Assembly (NCBI GenBank): GCA_943327015.2
Contig: CALPVM020000120.1
Location: forward strand, 1-7,143
Direction: 5' to 3'
DNA length: 7,143 nt
Source: Akkermansia muciniphila
Lineage (GTDB): Bacteria; Pseudomonadota; Gammaproteobacteria; Burkholderiales; Burkholderiaceae_C
The number at the start of each line of letters is the position of its first letter. The stretch's first letter is position 1. A program made the position numbers and the translations under genes. Positions 1 through 6,151 of this stretch are shown here, piece by piece. Under the pieces are notes generated by a model that did not search any database, was not told the DNA's origin, and saw nothing but the letters and a program-made list of their open reading frames with translations.

Positions 1-1
1 G

Positions 2-442
2 ATTGTGATGACCAGTAATATCGGCTCGCAGTTGATACAAAGCATGGTGGGGCAAGACAGTGAGGACATTAAAGACGCTGTGACTGGTGAATTAAAAAAT
101 CACTTCCGTCCCGAGTTTTTGAACCGGATTGACGAAACAGTTGTTTTTCATGCATTAGGCGCATCCCATATTGCTGAGATAGCCAAAATTCAGCTGCAGG
201 TTTTGATGGCGCGCTTGGCACGCATGGAGCTTACCTTGCAAGTGTCCGATGCAGCGGTGGAAGAATTGGCCAAGGTCGGTTTTGACCCGGTATTCGGTGC
301 GCGACCACTAAAAAGGGCGATTCAGCAGCGCATTGAAAACCCGCTGTCTAAACTGCTGCTGGAGGGTAAATTCAGTCCGAAAGATACGATTGCGGTAGCG
401 GTTGATCCCATCAAAGCCCCGGGGCAATTTAGCTTTTCTTAA
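2..442 (+). CDS. clpB: ATP-dependent disaggregase ClpB, C-terminal fragment (5' end outside window)
   Basis: ClpB is a cytoplasmic hexameric AAA+ chaperone that works with DnaK/DnaJ/GrpE to pull polypeptides out of aggregates. The window holds only the last 146 codons, in frame from base 2, so the gene starts upstream. Visible parts are the end of the second AAA+ module, with a sensor-1-like MTSN at about residues 3-6, the arginine-finger stretch FRPEFLNRIDE at about 35-45, and then the C-terminal small domain with the sensor-2 motif GARPLKRAIQ at about 100-109. The stretch RPLKRAIQQRIENPL is very close to the ClpB C-terminus as I recall it from E. coli. ClpA or ClpC is less likely on that likeness; the ClpP-binding loop that would decide lies upstream. 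The reading frame is intact to its TAA stop. No heat-shock promoter can be judged because the 5' end is missing. Confidence 0.93.
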   Translation: MVMTSNIGSQLIQSMVGQDSEDIKDAVTGELKNHFRPEFLNRIDETVVFHALGASHIAEIAKIQLQVLMARLARMELTLQVSDAAVEELAKVGFDPVFGARPLKRAIQQRIENPLSKLLLEGKFSPKDTIAVAVDPIKAPGQFSFS

Positions 443-483
443 GGGCGCATTGTTTGACGGTGTTTATTCAGTAAGATGGCGGT

Positions 484-1674
484 ATGCGCTCTGCCATCTT
501 CAAAAACGATTTAACCGTTATTAGCCTCGTTGGTTTGGCGCATGGCAGCTCCCATTTTGGGCACTTGTTGCTTCCGGTGATGTTCCCGGTATTTAAGCAG
601 GAGTTTGGCCTGAGCTATTCTGAGCTGGGCTTGCTCATGACGGTATTCTTCGTTGTTTCGGGTGTGGGGCAAGCCTTTGCAGGCTTTCTGGTAGACCGCT
701 GGGGCGCAAGACCGCTGATGTTTATGGCGTTGGCTTTGTTTGCCGCAGCCTCATTGCTTGCAGCAGGCGCTACCGCTTATTCGGGTTTGATGGCGGTGGC
801 AGCCTTGGCAGGGCTTGCCAATGCTACTTTTCATCCAGTCGATTTCACTATTTTGAACCAGAGGGTATCTCCAGAACGTTTGGGGTACGGATTTAGCGCC
901 CATGGTTTAAGTGGCAACCTGGGTTGGGCTGCAGCCCCCGTGTTTTTTGCAACACTCACGGCCATGTGGGGCTGGAGAAGTGCCTATGTAGCTGCTGCGG
1001 GAGTATACGTACTGGTGTTGGCCTTGCTTATTGTGCATCGCAGCCATTTGCAGACACATGCCGCCCAGCCGAAAAGTCAAGCGCAGCCAACACACACCTT
1101 GGCTTTTATGAAATTGCCGGTGGTGTGGTGGTGTTTTGTTTTTTTCTTGCTCTCTACCATCACCTTGGCTGTGATCCAAGGTTATTCAGTTTCCATCCTC
1201 AAAGCTATGCATGGTATTTCGTTTGAGTCGGCAACGCTCACGCTTACTGCTTATATGCTGTGCGGTGCCGTGGGTATGCTGTGGGGCGGTTACATTGCTA
1301 CCCGGCCCATCCATAGCGATAGGGTGGTTTCTGGTGCGATGCTGATTGCCGCTTTTTTGCTGGCCATCTGCGGTACAGGGCTACTGGGTGCTACGCTCAC
1401 CATGGTAGTTCTTGCCGCAACAGGTTTTGCAGTGGGTGTGGGGGGGCCTTCACGCGATATGATGATTAAAAAGGCAACTCCCGCAGAGTCTACCGGTCGT
1501 GTTTATGGACTGGTTTATTCCGGGCTGGATATCGGGTTTGCTATCTCACCCTTGTTATTCGGACCTATGCTGGATCGAGGTTGGTACAGCGCAGCGTTGA
1601 TAGGTGCTGCATTGGTGCTAATGCTCAGCGTAGTAGCAGCGTTAGGGGTGGGGCATAGAACACGCCTTGTGTAA
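484..1674 (+). CDS. MFS transporter, FSR (fosmidomycin-resistance)-like, 12 TM
   Basis: Inner-membrane major facilitator superfamily protein of 396 residues, a normal length for a 12-helix carrier. Hydrophobic segments fill about residues 10-185 and 210-390, separated by a hydrophilic central loop (about 186-208, rich in H, Q, K). The MFS motif A is clear between TM2 and TM3 (GFLVDRWGARPL, 67-78). FHPVD at 116-120 and the following glycine-rich helix (GLSGNLGWAAAP, 141-152) resemble the FHP and GGNFG segments of E. coli Fsr, so I place it near the FSR branch; substrate and direction cannot be read. ATG 484 is favoured because an in-frame TAA at 472-474 blocks extension upstream. No good Shine-Dalgarno precedes it, only a weak GGCGG. 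It lies 41 bases after clpB and 22 before the purine deaminase gene; a role in purine transport would be speculation. Confidence 0.88.
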   Translation: MRSAIFKNDLTVISLVGLAHGSSHFGHLLLPVMFPVFKQEFGLSYSELGLLMTVFFVVSGVGQAFAGFLVDRWGARPLMFMALALFAAASLLAAGATAYSGLMAVAALAGLANATFHPVDFTILNQRVSPERLGYGFSAHGLSGNLGWAAAPVFFATLTAMWGWRSAYVAAAGVYVLVLALLIVHRSHLQTHAAQPKSQAQPTHTLAFMKLPVVWWCFVFFLLSTITLAVIQGYSVSILKAMHGISFESATLTLTAYMLCGAVGMLWGGYIATRPIHSDRVVSGAMLIAAFLLAICGTGLLGATLTMVVLAATGFAVGVGGPSRDMMIKKATPAESTGRVYGLVYSGLDIGFAISPLLFGPMLDRGWYSAALIGAALVLMLSVVAALGVGHRTRLV

Positions 1675-1683
1675 AATTTTATG

Positions 1684-1688
1684 AGGAG
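1684..1688 (+). promoter_or_regulatory. Ribosome binding site of the deaminase gene
   Basis: AGGAG ends eight bases before ATG 1697, a strong Shine-Dalgarno at good spacing that fixes the start of the adenine/adenosine deaminase gene. Confidence 0.8.
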
Positions 1689-1696
1689 TATCCAAA

Positions 1697-2746
1697 ATGG
1701 ACTTTAGCGCAATATCTACCGAACAACTACCGCAATTGCTGCTGGATATGCCCAAAGCAGAGTTGCATATACACATAGAGGGCTCCCTGCAGCCCGAAAT
1801 GATTTTTCAATTGGCACAGAAAAACGGAATCACCCTCAGTTACCCCGATGTAGCCAGTTTGCGTGCAGCCTACGCCTTTACCGATTTGCAAAGTTTTTTA
1901 GATTTGTACTATGCCGGCGCCTCGGTTCTGCTGACGGAGAGTGATTTTTACGATATGACCATGGCCTATTTGCAAGGTGCAGTAGCCGACCATGTGGTGC
2001 ATGCTGAACTGTTTTTTGACCCGCAAACCCATACCGAGCGTGGAGTGCCCATTGAGTATGTGTTTAATGGCCTTCACCGTGCCTGCCAGGATGCAAAAGC
2101 CCGCTGGGGGATCAGTACCCATTTGATTATGTGCTTCTTACGCCATCTATCTGAGGAGTCAGCTTTTGAAACCTTGGAGGCAGCTTTACCGCACCGCCAT
2201 TTATTTATGGGTGTCGGACTGGATTCTGGTGAACGAGGCAACCCCCCTGAAAAATTTGCCCGTGTATTTGCCAAGTGCAAAGCGCTAGGTTTACGCTTGG
2301 TGGCGCACGCCGGCGAAGAGGGACCAGCCAGTTATATTGAAAATGCCCTGGATATTTTGCACGTTGAGCGCATCGACCACGGCGTGCGTTGTGTTGAAAG
2401 CGATGCATTAGTGCAACGCTTGGTATCCAGCCAAGTGCCGTTAACGGTGTGCCCTTTGTCCAACATTAAGTTGTGCGTGTTTAAGACCATGCAGCAGCAC
2501 AATTTACCTGCTTTGTTGAGTGCAGGTTTGAATGTCACGGTCAATTCAGACGACCCGGCTTATTTTGGGGGCAGTGTGAATGTGAACTTTACAGAATTGT
2601 TCAAGGCGCATCCTGGTTTAGGCGCTAAAGAAGCATGGCAATTGGCCAAAAATAGCATTGATTCCAGTTTTGTATCCCAAGATCAAAAAAACCAGTGGCT
2701 CGCACAACTCAATGATTTTTTTACAGCAGCGGTTGCCGTGCAGTAA
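1697..2746 (+). CDS. Adenine deaminase, type 2 (often annotated adenosine deaminase)
   Basis: Cytosolic zinc amidohydrolase of 349 residues that removes the 6-amino group of a purine. All catalytic elements of the adenosine/AMP deaminase family are visible: the HxH zinc ligands H24/H26 (ELHIHIEGSL), H204 and E207 in HAGEEG, H228 in RIDHGVR, and D285/D286 in NSDDPAYFGG. FFDPQTHTERG (106-116), FLRHLSEE (147-154) and VCPLSNIKLCVF (251-262) follow closely, as far as I remember it, Pseudomonas aeruginosa PA0148, which was shown to act on adenine rather than adenosine. I therefore infer adenine to hypoxanthine plus ammonia (purine salvage) as the likelier reaction. The enzyme class is near certain; the substrate is an inference. 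A strong AGGAG supports the start. The gene sits between the MFS carrier and the PQQ dehydrogenase with short gaps, so co-transcription is plausible. Confidence 0.9.
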   Translation: MDFSAISTEQLPQLLLDMPKAELHIHIEGSLQPEMIFQLAQKNGITLSYPDVASLRAAYAFTDLQSFLDLYYAGASVLLTESDFYDMTMAYLQGAVADHVVHAELFFDPQTHTERGVPIEYVFNGLHRACQDAKARWGISTHLIMCFLRHLSEESAFETLEAALPHRHLFMGVGLDSGERGNPPEKFARVFAKCKALGLRLVAHAGEEGPASYIENALDILHVERIDHGVRCVESDALVQRLVSSQVPLTVCPLSNIKLCVFKTMQQHNLPALLSAGLNVTVNSDDPAYFGGSVNVNFTELFKAHPGLGAKEAWQLAKNSIDSSFVSQDQKNQWLAQLNDFFTAAVAVQ

Positions 2747-2765
2747 TAAACGGCGCAATCTAGTC

Positions 2766-3914
2766 ATGCTTAAGGCGCCTCTCTTTTCATGCTTAGCGAT
2801 GGTTGTGTGCTTTGTGCTGCCGTTGCGCTTAGTAGCCCAAACTGTTGATACTTTCCCAGTTGTTTCATCAGAGAAACAGAAATTTCGTGTGATTTCTTTA
2901 GTTAAAGGGCTGGAGCATCCTTGGTCTATGGCGTTCCTGCCTGATGGTCAAATGTTGATCACAGAAAGAGAAGGAAGGTTAAGGCGGGTAGGAAAGAACT
3001 TTCAGATAGACCCGCAACCTATAAGCGGTTTGCCTGAAATTGTTGCAAAAGGGCAGGGTGGTTTGTTGGATGTAGTTCTGCACCCGGATTATGAAGAAAA
3101 TGGCTGGGTTTACTGGTCCTACAGCGCTCCAGGTACCGATGGCTGGGGTACGGCGCTGGCACGTGGGCAATTGCAAGGACAGCGCATGACGAACGTGCAG
3201 GTGCTGTTCAGTATGGAGCCAAAAACACGGAGCGGACTACATTTTGGTGGTCGTATTGTGTTTGACCGAACGGGGCATCTCTACCTTACTCTGGGTGACC
3301 GGGGCGACAAAGAGCGCGCACAAAACTTGAATGACCATGCTGGATCGGTAATACGCTTGCGCGACGATGGGCGTATACCCAGCGACAATCCGTGGCTGCA
3401 ACGCCCGGCTACCAAGCCAGAAAAATGGACACTGGGCAATCGTAATATGCAAGGTGCAGCATTGCATCCGGTGACAGGTGAGTTATGGACACATGAGCAC
3501 GGTCCACAAGGAGGCGATGAAGTCAACGTAATGCGTGCCGGCAAAAATTACGGATGGCCTGAGATCACTTACGGGGTGAATTATGGTTTTGGCACAAAAA
3601 TTGGAGAGGGCTCAGTTAAAAGTGGTATGGAGCAACCGTTGCATTACTGGGTGCCGTCTATAGCTCCATCTGGCATGGCTTTTGTAACTGGAAAGATGTT
3701 TACAGGCTGGCGTAATCATCTGTTGGTTGGTGCCTTACGAGGTCAAATGTTAGTACGACTAGAACTGAATGGTGAAAAAATAGTGCGTGAGGAACGCATG
3801 CTCAAAGGGCAAGTTGGCCGTATTCGTGATGTACGGGTAGGGCCAGAAGGTGCAGTCTATTTACTCACAGATGATTCCGAGGGCGAATTGCTCAGGTTGG
3901 AAGCAGTCAAATAA
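2766..3914 (+). CDS. Exported PQQ-dependent aldose sugar dehydrogenase (soluble GDH / YliI family)
   Basis: Predicted periplasmic six-bladed beta-propeller quinoprotein of 382 residues that oxidises aldose sugars with pyrroloquinoline quinone. ATG 2766 gives a good Sec signal peptide: K3, hydrophobic core at about 8-20, likely cleavage after LVA24. The family pattern is present: HPWSMAFLPDG, GGLLDVVLHPDY, HFGGR with the likely catalytic base H159, GDRGD, LGNRNMQG with R226, HEHGPQGGDEVN (243-254), NYGWP (261-265) and RIRDV near the end. The frame is open back into the deaminase gene (to 2658), but that extension lacks a signal peptide and encodes its product over the deaminase's C-terminus, so I reject it. 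The gap to the deaminase stop is 19 bases and the Shine-Dalgarno is poor, suggesting translational coupling. No PQQ synthesis gene is in the window, and the physiological sugar is unknown. Confidence 0.9.
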   Translation: MLKAPLFSCLAMVVCFVLPLRLVAQTVDTFPVVSSEKQKFRVISLVKGLEHPWSMAFLPDGQMLITEREGRLRRVGKNFQIDPQPISGLPEIVAKGQGGLLDVVLHPDYEENGWVYWSYSAPGTDGWGTALARGQLQGQRMTNVQVLFSMEPKTRSGLHFGGRIVFDRTGHLYLTLGDRGDKERAQNLNDHAGSVIRLRDDGRIPSDNPWLQRPATKPEKWTLGNRNMQGAALHPVTGELWTHEHGPQGGDEVNVMRAGKNYGWPEITYGVNYGFGTKIGEGSVKSGMEQPLHYWVPSIAPSGMAFVTGKMFTGWRNHLLVGALRGQMLVRLELNGEKIVREERMLKGQVGRIRDVRVGPEGAVYLLTDDSEGELLRLEAVK

Positions 3915-3957
3915 ACTGCCATTGCCTTGCTTTACCCCCTCGGAGGCGCCGATAGGT

Positions 3958-4401
3958 TTATTTGAGGTGTTTACCAATCAAACCGGCCATTTCAAACATA
4001 GATACTTTTGCTTTGCCAAACACTTCTTTGAGTTGGGCGTTAGCGTTGATCATTTGCTTGTTGGCAGCATCTTGGAGTTTGTTTTCTTTAATGTAAACCC
4101 AGAGCTTTTTAACCACTTCAGTACGGGGCAACGGGTTGGCACCTACAACAGCGGCCAATGCGGCGCTAGGTGTCAAGTTCTTCATAAATGCGCTGGGTGA
4201 TTTTTTGGCAGGTGCAGCAGCCTTAGCGGGTGCAGCAGCTTTTTTAGCTGGGGCTTTTGCTGCGGCCTTTGTAGCAGGAGCAGCAGGTGCTGCGACTTTT
4301 TTGACCGGTGCAGCTTTGGTAGCCGGTGCGGCTTTTTTGGCTGCAGCAGCCTTTGTGGCGGGAGCAGCTTTTTTAGCTGGAGCTTTTTTAGCAGTTGCCA
4401 T
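3958..4401 (-). CDS. Histone H1-like tail plus SWIB/MDM2 domain protein
   Basis: Small very basic protein of 147 residues. Residues 1-68 are a low-complexity tail built almost only from A, K, P, T and V, with repeated KKAAPATK and APAKKAA units like bacterial histone H1-like proteins, expected to be disordered and to bind DNA. Residues about 70-147 form a SWIB domain: SAFMKNLTPSAALAAVVG, LPRTEVVKKLWVYIKENKLQD, MINANAQLKEVFGK and a C-terminal helix ending GKHLK. SWIB domains are best known from eukaryotic SWI/SNF complexes and Chlamydia; H1-like/SWIB fusions are common in Burkholderiales. A nucleoid or DNA-topology role is inferred. The frame opens 17 codons further upstream, but MATAKK at 4401 is chosen because AAGGA lies nine bases before it. 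The gene is convergent with the dehydrogenase gene (43-base gap, no clear terminator hairpin) and divergent from the rraA-like gene. Confidence 0.9.
   Translation of the reverse strand: MATAKKAPAKKAAPATKAAAAKKAAPATKAAPVKKVAAPAAPATKAAAKAPAKKAAAPAKAAAPAKKSPSAFMKNLTPSAALAAVVGANPLPRTEVVKKLWVYIKENKLQDAANKQMINANAQLKEVFGKAKVSMFEMAGLIGKHLK
4190..4401 (-). repeat. Degenerate Ala/Lys/Pro codon repeats in the H1-like tail
   Basis: The 5' half of the SWIB gene is made of imperfect short repeats built from GCT/GCA/GCC alanine, AAA lysine and CCG/CCA/CCT proline codons, giving recurring KKAAPATK and APAKKAA peptides. On the + strand this appears as recurring gcttttttagc and gcagcagc blocks. Such tracts tend to change length by slippage, so tail length may vary between strains; that is inference. 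Confidence 0.75.
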
Positions 4402-4410
4402 GGGTGTTCG

Positions 4411-4415
4411 TCCTT
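4411..4415 (-). promoter_or_regulatory. Ribosome binding site of the SWIB gene
   Basis: Read on the minus strand this is AAGGA, nine bases before ATG 4401. It decides between that start and the in-frame ATG 51 bases further upstream. Confidence 0.7.
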
Positions 4416-4467
4416 CGGGTTGATGAAATGTCACCAGATTTGAAATATGCATTCACTGGCTGAGCTT

Positions 4468-4496
4468 ATGCTAATAGATAAAAAGAGACTTTCCAA
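4468..4496 (-). promoter_or_regulatory. Candidate sigma-70 promoter for the SWIB gene
   Basis: On the minus strand TTGGAA (4496-4491) and TAGCAT (4473-4468) are separated by exactly 17 bases. Each box matches four of six consensus positions, so this is a moderate candidate. It would start transcription about 60 bases before the SWIB start codon. Its -35 lies inside the inverted repeat at 4488-4506. Confidence 0.35.
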
Positions 4497-4506
4497 GCGG
4501 GAAAGT
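4488..4506. repeat. Perfect inverted repeat ACTTTCC-N5-GGAAAGT
   Basis: Two perfect 7-base arms around AAGCG lie between the divergent SWIB and rraA-like genes, overlapping the candidate SWIB -35. The form suits an operator for a dimeric regulator. Read on the minus strand, the hairpin is followed by CTCTTTTT, so it could instead be a weak terminator against transcription from the right, though no minus-strand gene lies there. On the + strand no T-run follows, but T8 occurs further on at 4529-4536. Confidence 0.5.
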
Positions 4507-4564
4507 ACTGCTTCCATAATGATTGTTGTTTTTTTTGCCCCAAAATACCCACTAAAACCTGAAT

Positions 4565-4568
4565 GGAG
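4565..4568 (+). promoter_or_regulatory. Ribosome binding site of the rraA-like gene
   Basis: GGAG lies nine bases before ATG 4578. It overlaps the in-frame upstream ATG at 4563, which argues that 4578 is the real start. Confidence 0.7.
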
Positions 4569-4577
4569 TTAATTTGT

Positions 4578-5099
4578 ATGACTATTTCATTTGCAACCTG
4601 TGATTTGTGTGATGTTCACAAAAACAATACCCTTGGTGATTTTCGCGTATTGCCGCCTGTTTTTAAAGATTTTGGAAAGCTGAAATCCTTTAGCGGCCCT
4701 GTGGTCACTGTTAAATGTTTTGAAGACAACACACTTGTTAAAGCGGCCGTTGATTCTGACGGCACTGTCGATACCCCTCAAGGAAAAATTGGCAAAGTGT
4801 TGGTGGTGGATGGCGGTGGCTCTTTGCGTCGTGCATTACTAGGCGGTAATTTGGGAGCTGCTGCTGCTCGCAATGGCTGGGCAGGTGTGGTCATCGATGG
4901 CTGTGTGCGTGATACCGCAGAGTTGGCAGAGCATGCTGTGGGTATACGAGCCTTGGCCGCCATGCCGCTACCCACTGAAAAACGCAACCAAGGCCAAGCG
5001 GATGTAGCCGTGCAGGTGCAAGGTGTGTGGGTACGACCTGGTGACTGGCTCTATGCCGATCAGGACGGCATCGTCGTCAGTGCAAACGCTTTGGTTTAA
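4578..5099 (+). CDS. RraA-family protein, probable HMG aldolase / oxaloacetate decarboxylase type
   Basis: Cytosolic 173-residue member of the RraA/MenG-like family (E. coli RraA has 161). The match to E. coli RraA is clear: TCDLCDVH at 7-14, VTVKCFEDN at 43-51, VLVVDGGGSLRRAL at 74-87, GVVIDGCVRD at 103-112 and LYADQDGI at 158-165. E. coli RraA binds RNase E and inhibits it. Related proteins are metal-dependent 4-hydroxy-4-methyl-2-oxoglutarate aldolases that also decarboxylate oxaloacetate. The published catalytic motif G-X20-R-D-X2-E/D is complete here as G90, R111, D112, E115, whereas E. coli RraA has Gln at the Asp position. I infer an active enzyme; databases will probably label it RraA. 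The start at 4578 is chosen for GGAG at proper spacing; ATG 4563 would add five residues. The agmatinase gene begins 11 bases after its stop, so the two are probably one operon. Confidence 0.88.
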   Translation: MTISFATCDLCDVHKNNTLGDFRVLPPVFKDFGKLKSFSGPVVTVKCFEDNTLVKAAVDSDGTVDTPQGKIGKVLVVDGGGSLRRALLGGNLGAAAARNGWAGVVIDGCVRDTAELAEHAVGIRALAAMPLPTEKRNQGQADVAVQVQGVWVRPGDWLYADQDGIVVSANALV

Positions 5100-5101
5100 G
5101 T

Positions 5102-5105
5102 AAGG
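5102..5105 (+). promoter_or_regulatory. Ribosome binding site of speB
   Basis: AAGG lies five bases before ATG 5111, in the 11-base gap after the rraA-like stop. It is short but usable, and its position fits a two-gene transcript. Confidence 0.5.
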
Positions 5106-5110
5106 TATTT

Positions 5111-6040
5111 ATGTCTATCGGGCACTTTGCTTATGCAAACAATAGCAACCGCTTTTTGGCGGCTCAGGAACTTTCCCATCAGCCTTTTGCTATTGCAGGG
5201 GTGCCATTTGATGGGGCAGTGACCAATCGACCTGGTGCCCGTTTTGGCCCACAAGAAATACGCCGTGCATCACTCATGCTGTGCGACGGTCTGCATCCTT
5301 ATTTTGAAGTCTCGCCACTAGGGTTTCTGGGGGATGCTGGCGATATGCGCTTGCCCAATGCATCGCCATTGAGCGAGGTGCGGTCTGCGATTGAGCAACA
5401 GGCCGCGACTTTGATGGCCAGCCACCACTGCGTATTTATTGGAGGAGACCATTCGGTTACCTTACCCCTGTTGCGTGCTGCAAAAGCAAAATATGGTCAG
5501 TTGGCATTGGTGCATTTCGATGCCCATTGCGATACTTGGCAGGATCACTTTGGCGAGCCTTCTGGCCATGGAACGTGGACCTATGAGGCCATTCAAGAAG
5601 GCTTGGTGAGTGCAGAGCACACGGTGCAAATAGGCTTACGTTCCAGTGGAGATAGGGCAGCGCGCGAGTATGTAAAGGATCTAGGCGGATTAATTTTTAC
5701 AGCGCGCGATTTGCGAGGGTTGGATGGTTCAAGCCTGTTGCCGACTATTCAAGCGATTAAAACTCGAATGGGTAGTCGTCCGGTTTATATTACTTTGGAT
5801 ATAGATTGCCTTGACCCCGCTTTTGCTCCAGGTACTGGCACGCCTGAGCCGGGTGGCTTGACCAGTTCTCAAGTGCTCACCCTCATCGAAGAATTGTCCA
5901 GTTTGCAATGTATTGGCATGGATTGTGTAGAGGTGGCTCCTGCATATGACCATGCTGAGCTTACCAGCAATGTCGCGGCCACGCTGGTCTGGGCCTATCT
6001 GTGCGGACAAATAGCCAAAACTGCAGTGCATAAGGTTTAA
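5111..6040 (+). CDS. speB: Agmatinase (agmatine ureohydrolase)
   Basis: Cytosolic binuclear manganese ureohydrolase of 309 residues (E. coli SpeB has 306). It converts agmatine to putrescine and urea. The arginase-family metal motifs are intact: GGDHS with H114; FDAHCD with D137, H139 and D141; and DIDCLDPAFAPGTGTPEPGG with D230 and D232. MDCVEVAPAYD (270-280) and GHGTW (152-156), resembling E. coli DHGTM, favour agmatinase over arginase or guanidinobutyrase. Substrate is still inferred, since ureohydrolases of this branch have been reassigned before (guanidinobutyrase, guanidinopropionase). It follows the rraA-like gene by 11 bases. No arginine decarboxylase gene lies in the window to supply agmatine. 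A PotF-like polyamine-binding protein begins 197 bases downstream and fits the same pathway. Confidence 0.88.
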   Translation: MSIGHFAYANNSNRFLAAQELSHQPFAIAGVPFDGAVTNRPGARFGPQEIRRASLMLCDGLHPYFEVSPLGFLGDAGDMRLPNASPLSEVRSAIEQQAATLMASHHCVFIGGDHSVTLPLLRAAKAKYGQLALVHFDAHCDTWQDHFGEPSGHGTWTYEAIQEGLVSAEHTVQIGLRSSGDRAAREYVKDLGGLIFTARDLRGLDGSSLLPTIQAIKTRMGSRPVYITLDIDCLDPAFAPGTGTPEPGGLTSSQVLTLIEELSSLQCIGMDCVEVAPAYDHAELTSNVAATLVWAYLCGQIAKTAVHKV

Positions 6041-6054
6041 GTGATGTAGGGCGA

Positions 6055-6075
6055 TAAGCGGCTTGAAACCGCTTA
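6055..6075. other. Hairpin just after speB (TAAGCGG, 7-base loop, CCGCTTA)
   Basis: A perfect 7-bp stem with a 7-base loop starts 15 bases after the speB stop. No T-run follows on the + strand, so it is not a classical intrinsic terminator. It may mark the 3' end of the rraA-like/speB message or protect it from exonucleases. Confidence 0.4.
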
Positions 6076-6085
6076 CGTACTGGCT

Positions 6086-6102
6086 TGCAATTTGAATTTG
6101 CA
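6086..6102. repeat. Short inverted repeat TGCAA-N7-TTGCA
   Basis: Perfect 5-base arms with an A/T-rich centre in the speB to potF-like spacer. It could be a regulator site or a small hairpin; arms this short also arise by chance. Confidence 0.25.
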
Positions 6103-6151
6103 TTGGGCAAAACATTATTAGATTTATAAGTCTTGCACGGGCCCTAATGAC

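Noticed and set aside
2658..2765. 36-residue N-terminal extension of the PQQ dehydrogenase from TTG 2658, overlapping the deaminase gene
   Set aside because: It would bury the clear signal peptide that starts at ATG 2766, and the overlap lies on the conserved C-terminus of the deaminase.
3915..3957. Bidirectional terminator between the convergent dehydrogenase and SWIB genes
   Set aside because: CCCCCTCGGAGG and GGCGCC are short self-complementary pieces, but no stem with a usable loop and T-run forms.
3850..4200. Open frame on the + strand bridging the end of the dehydrogenase gene and the SWIB gene
   Set aside because: It overlaps both well-supported genes out of frame and shows no recognisable domain.
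4136..4423. Ala/Gly-rich open frame on the + strand opposite the H1-like/SWIB gene
   Set aside because: Its composition is what the complement of the Ala/Lys-rich tail must give; the minus-strand frame has a ribosome binding site and a recognisable SWIB domain.
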